From an uncultured Sporolactobacillus sp. (GTDB taxonomy: Bacteria > Bacillota > Bacilli > Bacillales > Sporolactobacillaceae), in the NCBI GenBank assembly GCA_900543345.1, contig UQRJ01000185.1, positions 1-6,108 of the forward strand: DNA of 6,108 nucleotides, in the 5' to 3' direction. The notes beneath the pieces were generated by a model. It searched no databases and was not told the origin of the DNA. It saw only the letters and a program-made list of their open reading frames with translations. The position numbers and the translations under genes are program-made. Positions 5,681 through 6,108 of the stretch are shown in pieces; positions within the stretch are counted from its first letter, which is position 1; every line of letters starts with the position of its first letter.

Positions 5681-6084
5681 CTATTCCATTTCTTCCGGAA
5701 GATGAAGAAAACACAGAGCGAGGAACAGCGCAGCACAAAGAAAGCCGTACAGAGGATAGAGTACGCGGATTAATTCACCGTAATCCAGCTGACCGATCAG
5801 AAGCGCACCGGCGGCGGGCAGTAAAGCGGCGGGCAGCGGGCGGATCAGATTGGGAAACGCGCTAACCAGCTGACGCGATAAGCCGTAGATATTTCCGACA
5901 AAAGTCGAGAGAATTTCCCCGAGAATCACGTTGACAAAGAAAAAATGCAGCAGCGTGCCGAGCGGGCGAACCAACTCAGCCATCGGCATATCGAACTGGA
6001 GCAAGGACGGCCGACGGAGCAGCATCAAGTGGGCGGCAAGCAGAAGCAAGGCCAGCCCGATCCCGCCGAGCCAGCCTCCCGCAC
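5681..6084 (-). CDS. YkvI-like integral membrane protein, 5' end missing
   Basis: About 134 C-terminal residues remain of what is probably a protein of about 340-350. At least three strongly hydrophobic segments are visible: the first right at the cut edge (LGGIGLALLLLAAHLMLL), another near LLHFFFVNVILGEILSTF, and two toward the end (LPAALLPAAGALLIG and LYPLYGFLCAALFLALCFL). The EILSTFVGNIYGLSRQL stretch and the closing LIRVLYPLYGF resemble the C-terminal part of the YkvI family (COG3949), membrane proteins distantly related to amino-acid transporters with no settled substrate. The frame runs without a stop to the insert edge at 6084, so the true start lies outside. A TTG at 6049 would give an apparently complete protein, but hydrophobic coding sequence continues upstream of it. 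Family assignment is from memory of the pattern and moderately sure; function is unknown. Confidence 0.65.
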
Positions 6085-6108
6085 CTGTCTCTTATACACA
6101 TCTCCGAG
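6085..6108 (-). other. Nextera Read 2-side adapter (artefact)
   Basis: CTGTCTCTTATACACATCT (6085-6103) is the inverse complement of the Tn5 mosaic end, and CCGAG (6104-6108) begins the Read 2-side (i7) adapter arm rather than the Read 1 arm, which would read GACGC. The last genomic base is 6084. Confidence 0.97.

Noticed and set aside
6049..6084. Complete 122-residue protein starting at TTG 6049
   Set aside because: Hydrophobic in-frame sequence continues upstream to the adapter junction, so the gene is 5' truncated.
30..6103. A natural Tn5-like transposon bounded by inverted 19-bp ends
   Set aside because: The outer flanks are Illumina P7/index/Read 2 sequence and there is no transposase; the ends are library adapters.

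Overview
The window looks like the end-to-end assembly of one piece of a motile, low-to-mid GC Gram-positive (Firmicutes/Bacilli) chromosome. Supporting signs are strong GGAGG-type ribosome binding sites, a B. subtilis-like MntH, an LCP-family wall-polymer transferase, a LacD-type class I aldolase and a stator pair under a sigma-D-like promoter. A Sporolactobacillus-like or related Bacillales host fits, but that is inference and the genus cannot be fixed from the sequence. Every gene lies on the minus strand.

The window is not clean genomic DNA. Bases 1-48 are Illumina Nextera i7-side adapter, including an 8-base index and the Tn5 mosaic end. Bases 6085-6108 are the same Read 2-side adapter facing inward. 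The biological insert is therefore 49-6084, and the gene at each edge is cut by the end of the insert rather than by evolution.

Layout in the direction of transcription (right to left): 3' part of a YkvI-like membrane protein (5681-6084); weak hairpin and a possible metal-regulated promoter; mntH, Nramp Mn(II)/Fe(II) importer (4207-5535); weak terminator overlapping a cre-like sequence; good sigma-A promoter and lacD, tagatose-1,6-bisphosphate aldolase (2990-3997); strong terminator; a 21-bp tandem repeat of about 3.7 copies (2855-2934); extended -10 promoter and a leader of about 175 nt with interlocking inverted repeats; LCP-family protein (1702-2613); perfect 14-bp terminator hairpin; sigma-D-type promoter; the stator genes motA (598-1437) and motB (49-605, 3' truncated), which overlap by 8 bp.

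The genes do not form one pathway. They are four or five separate transcription units for metal uptake, sugar phosphate cleavage, wall polymer attachment and motility, each with its own control signals. Only motA-motB is a clear operon. In residue pattern the stator pair resembles the B. subtilis MotP/MotS (sodium-type) pair more than MotA/MotB. I see no previously undescribed system here; the points worth a second look are the adapter artefacts, the stator type, the tandem repeat and the LCP leader.
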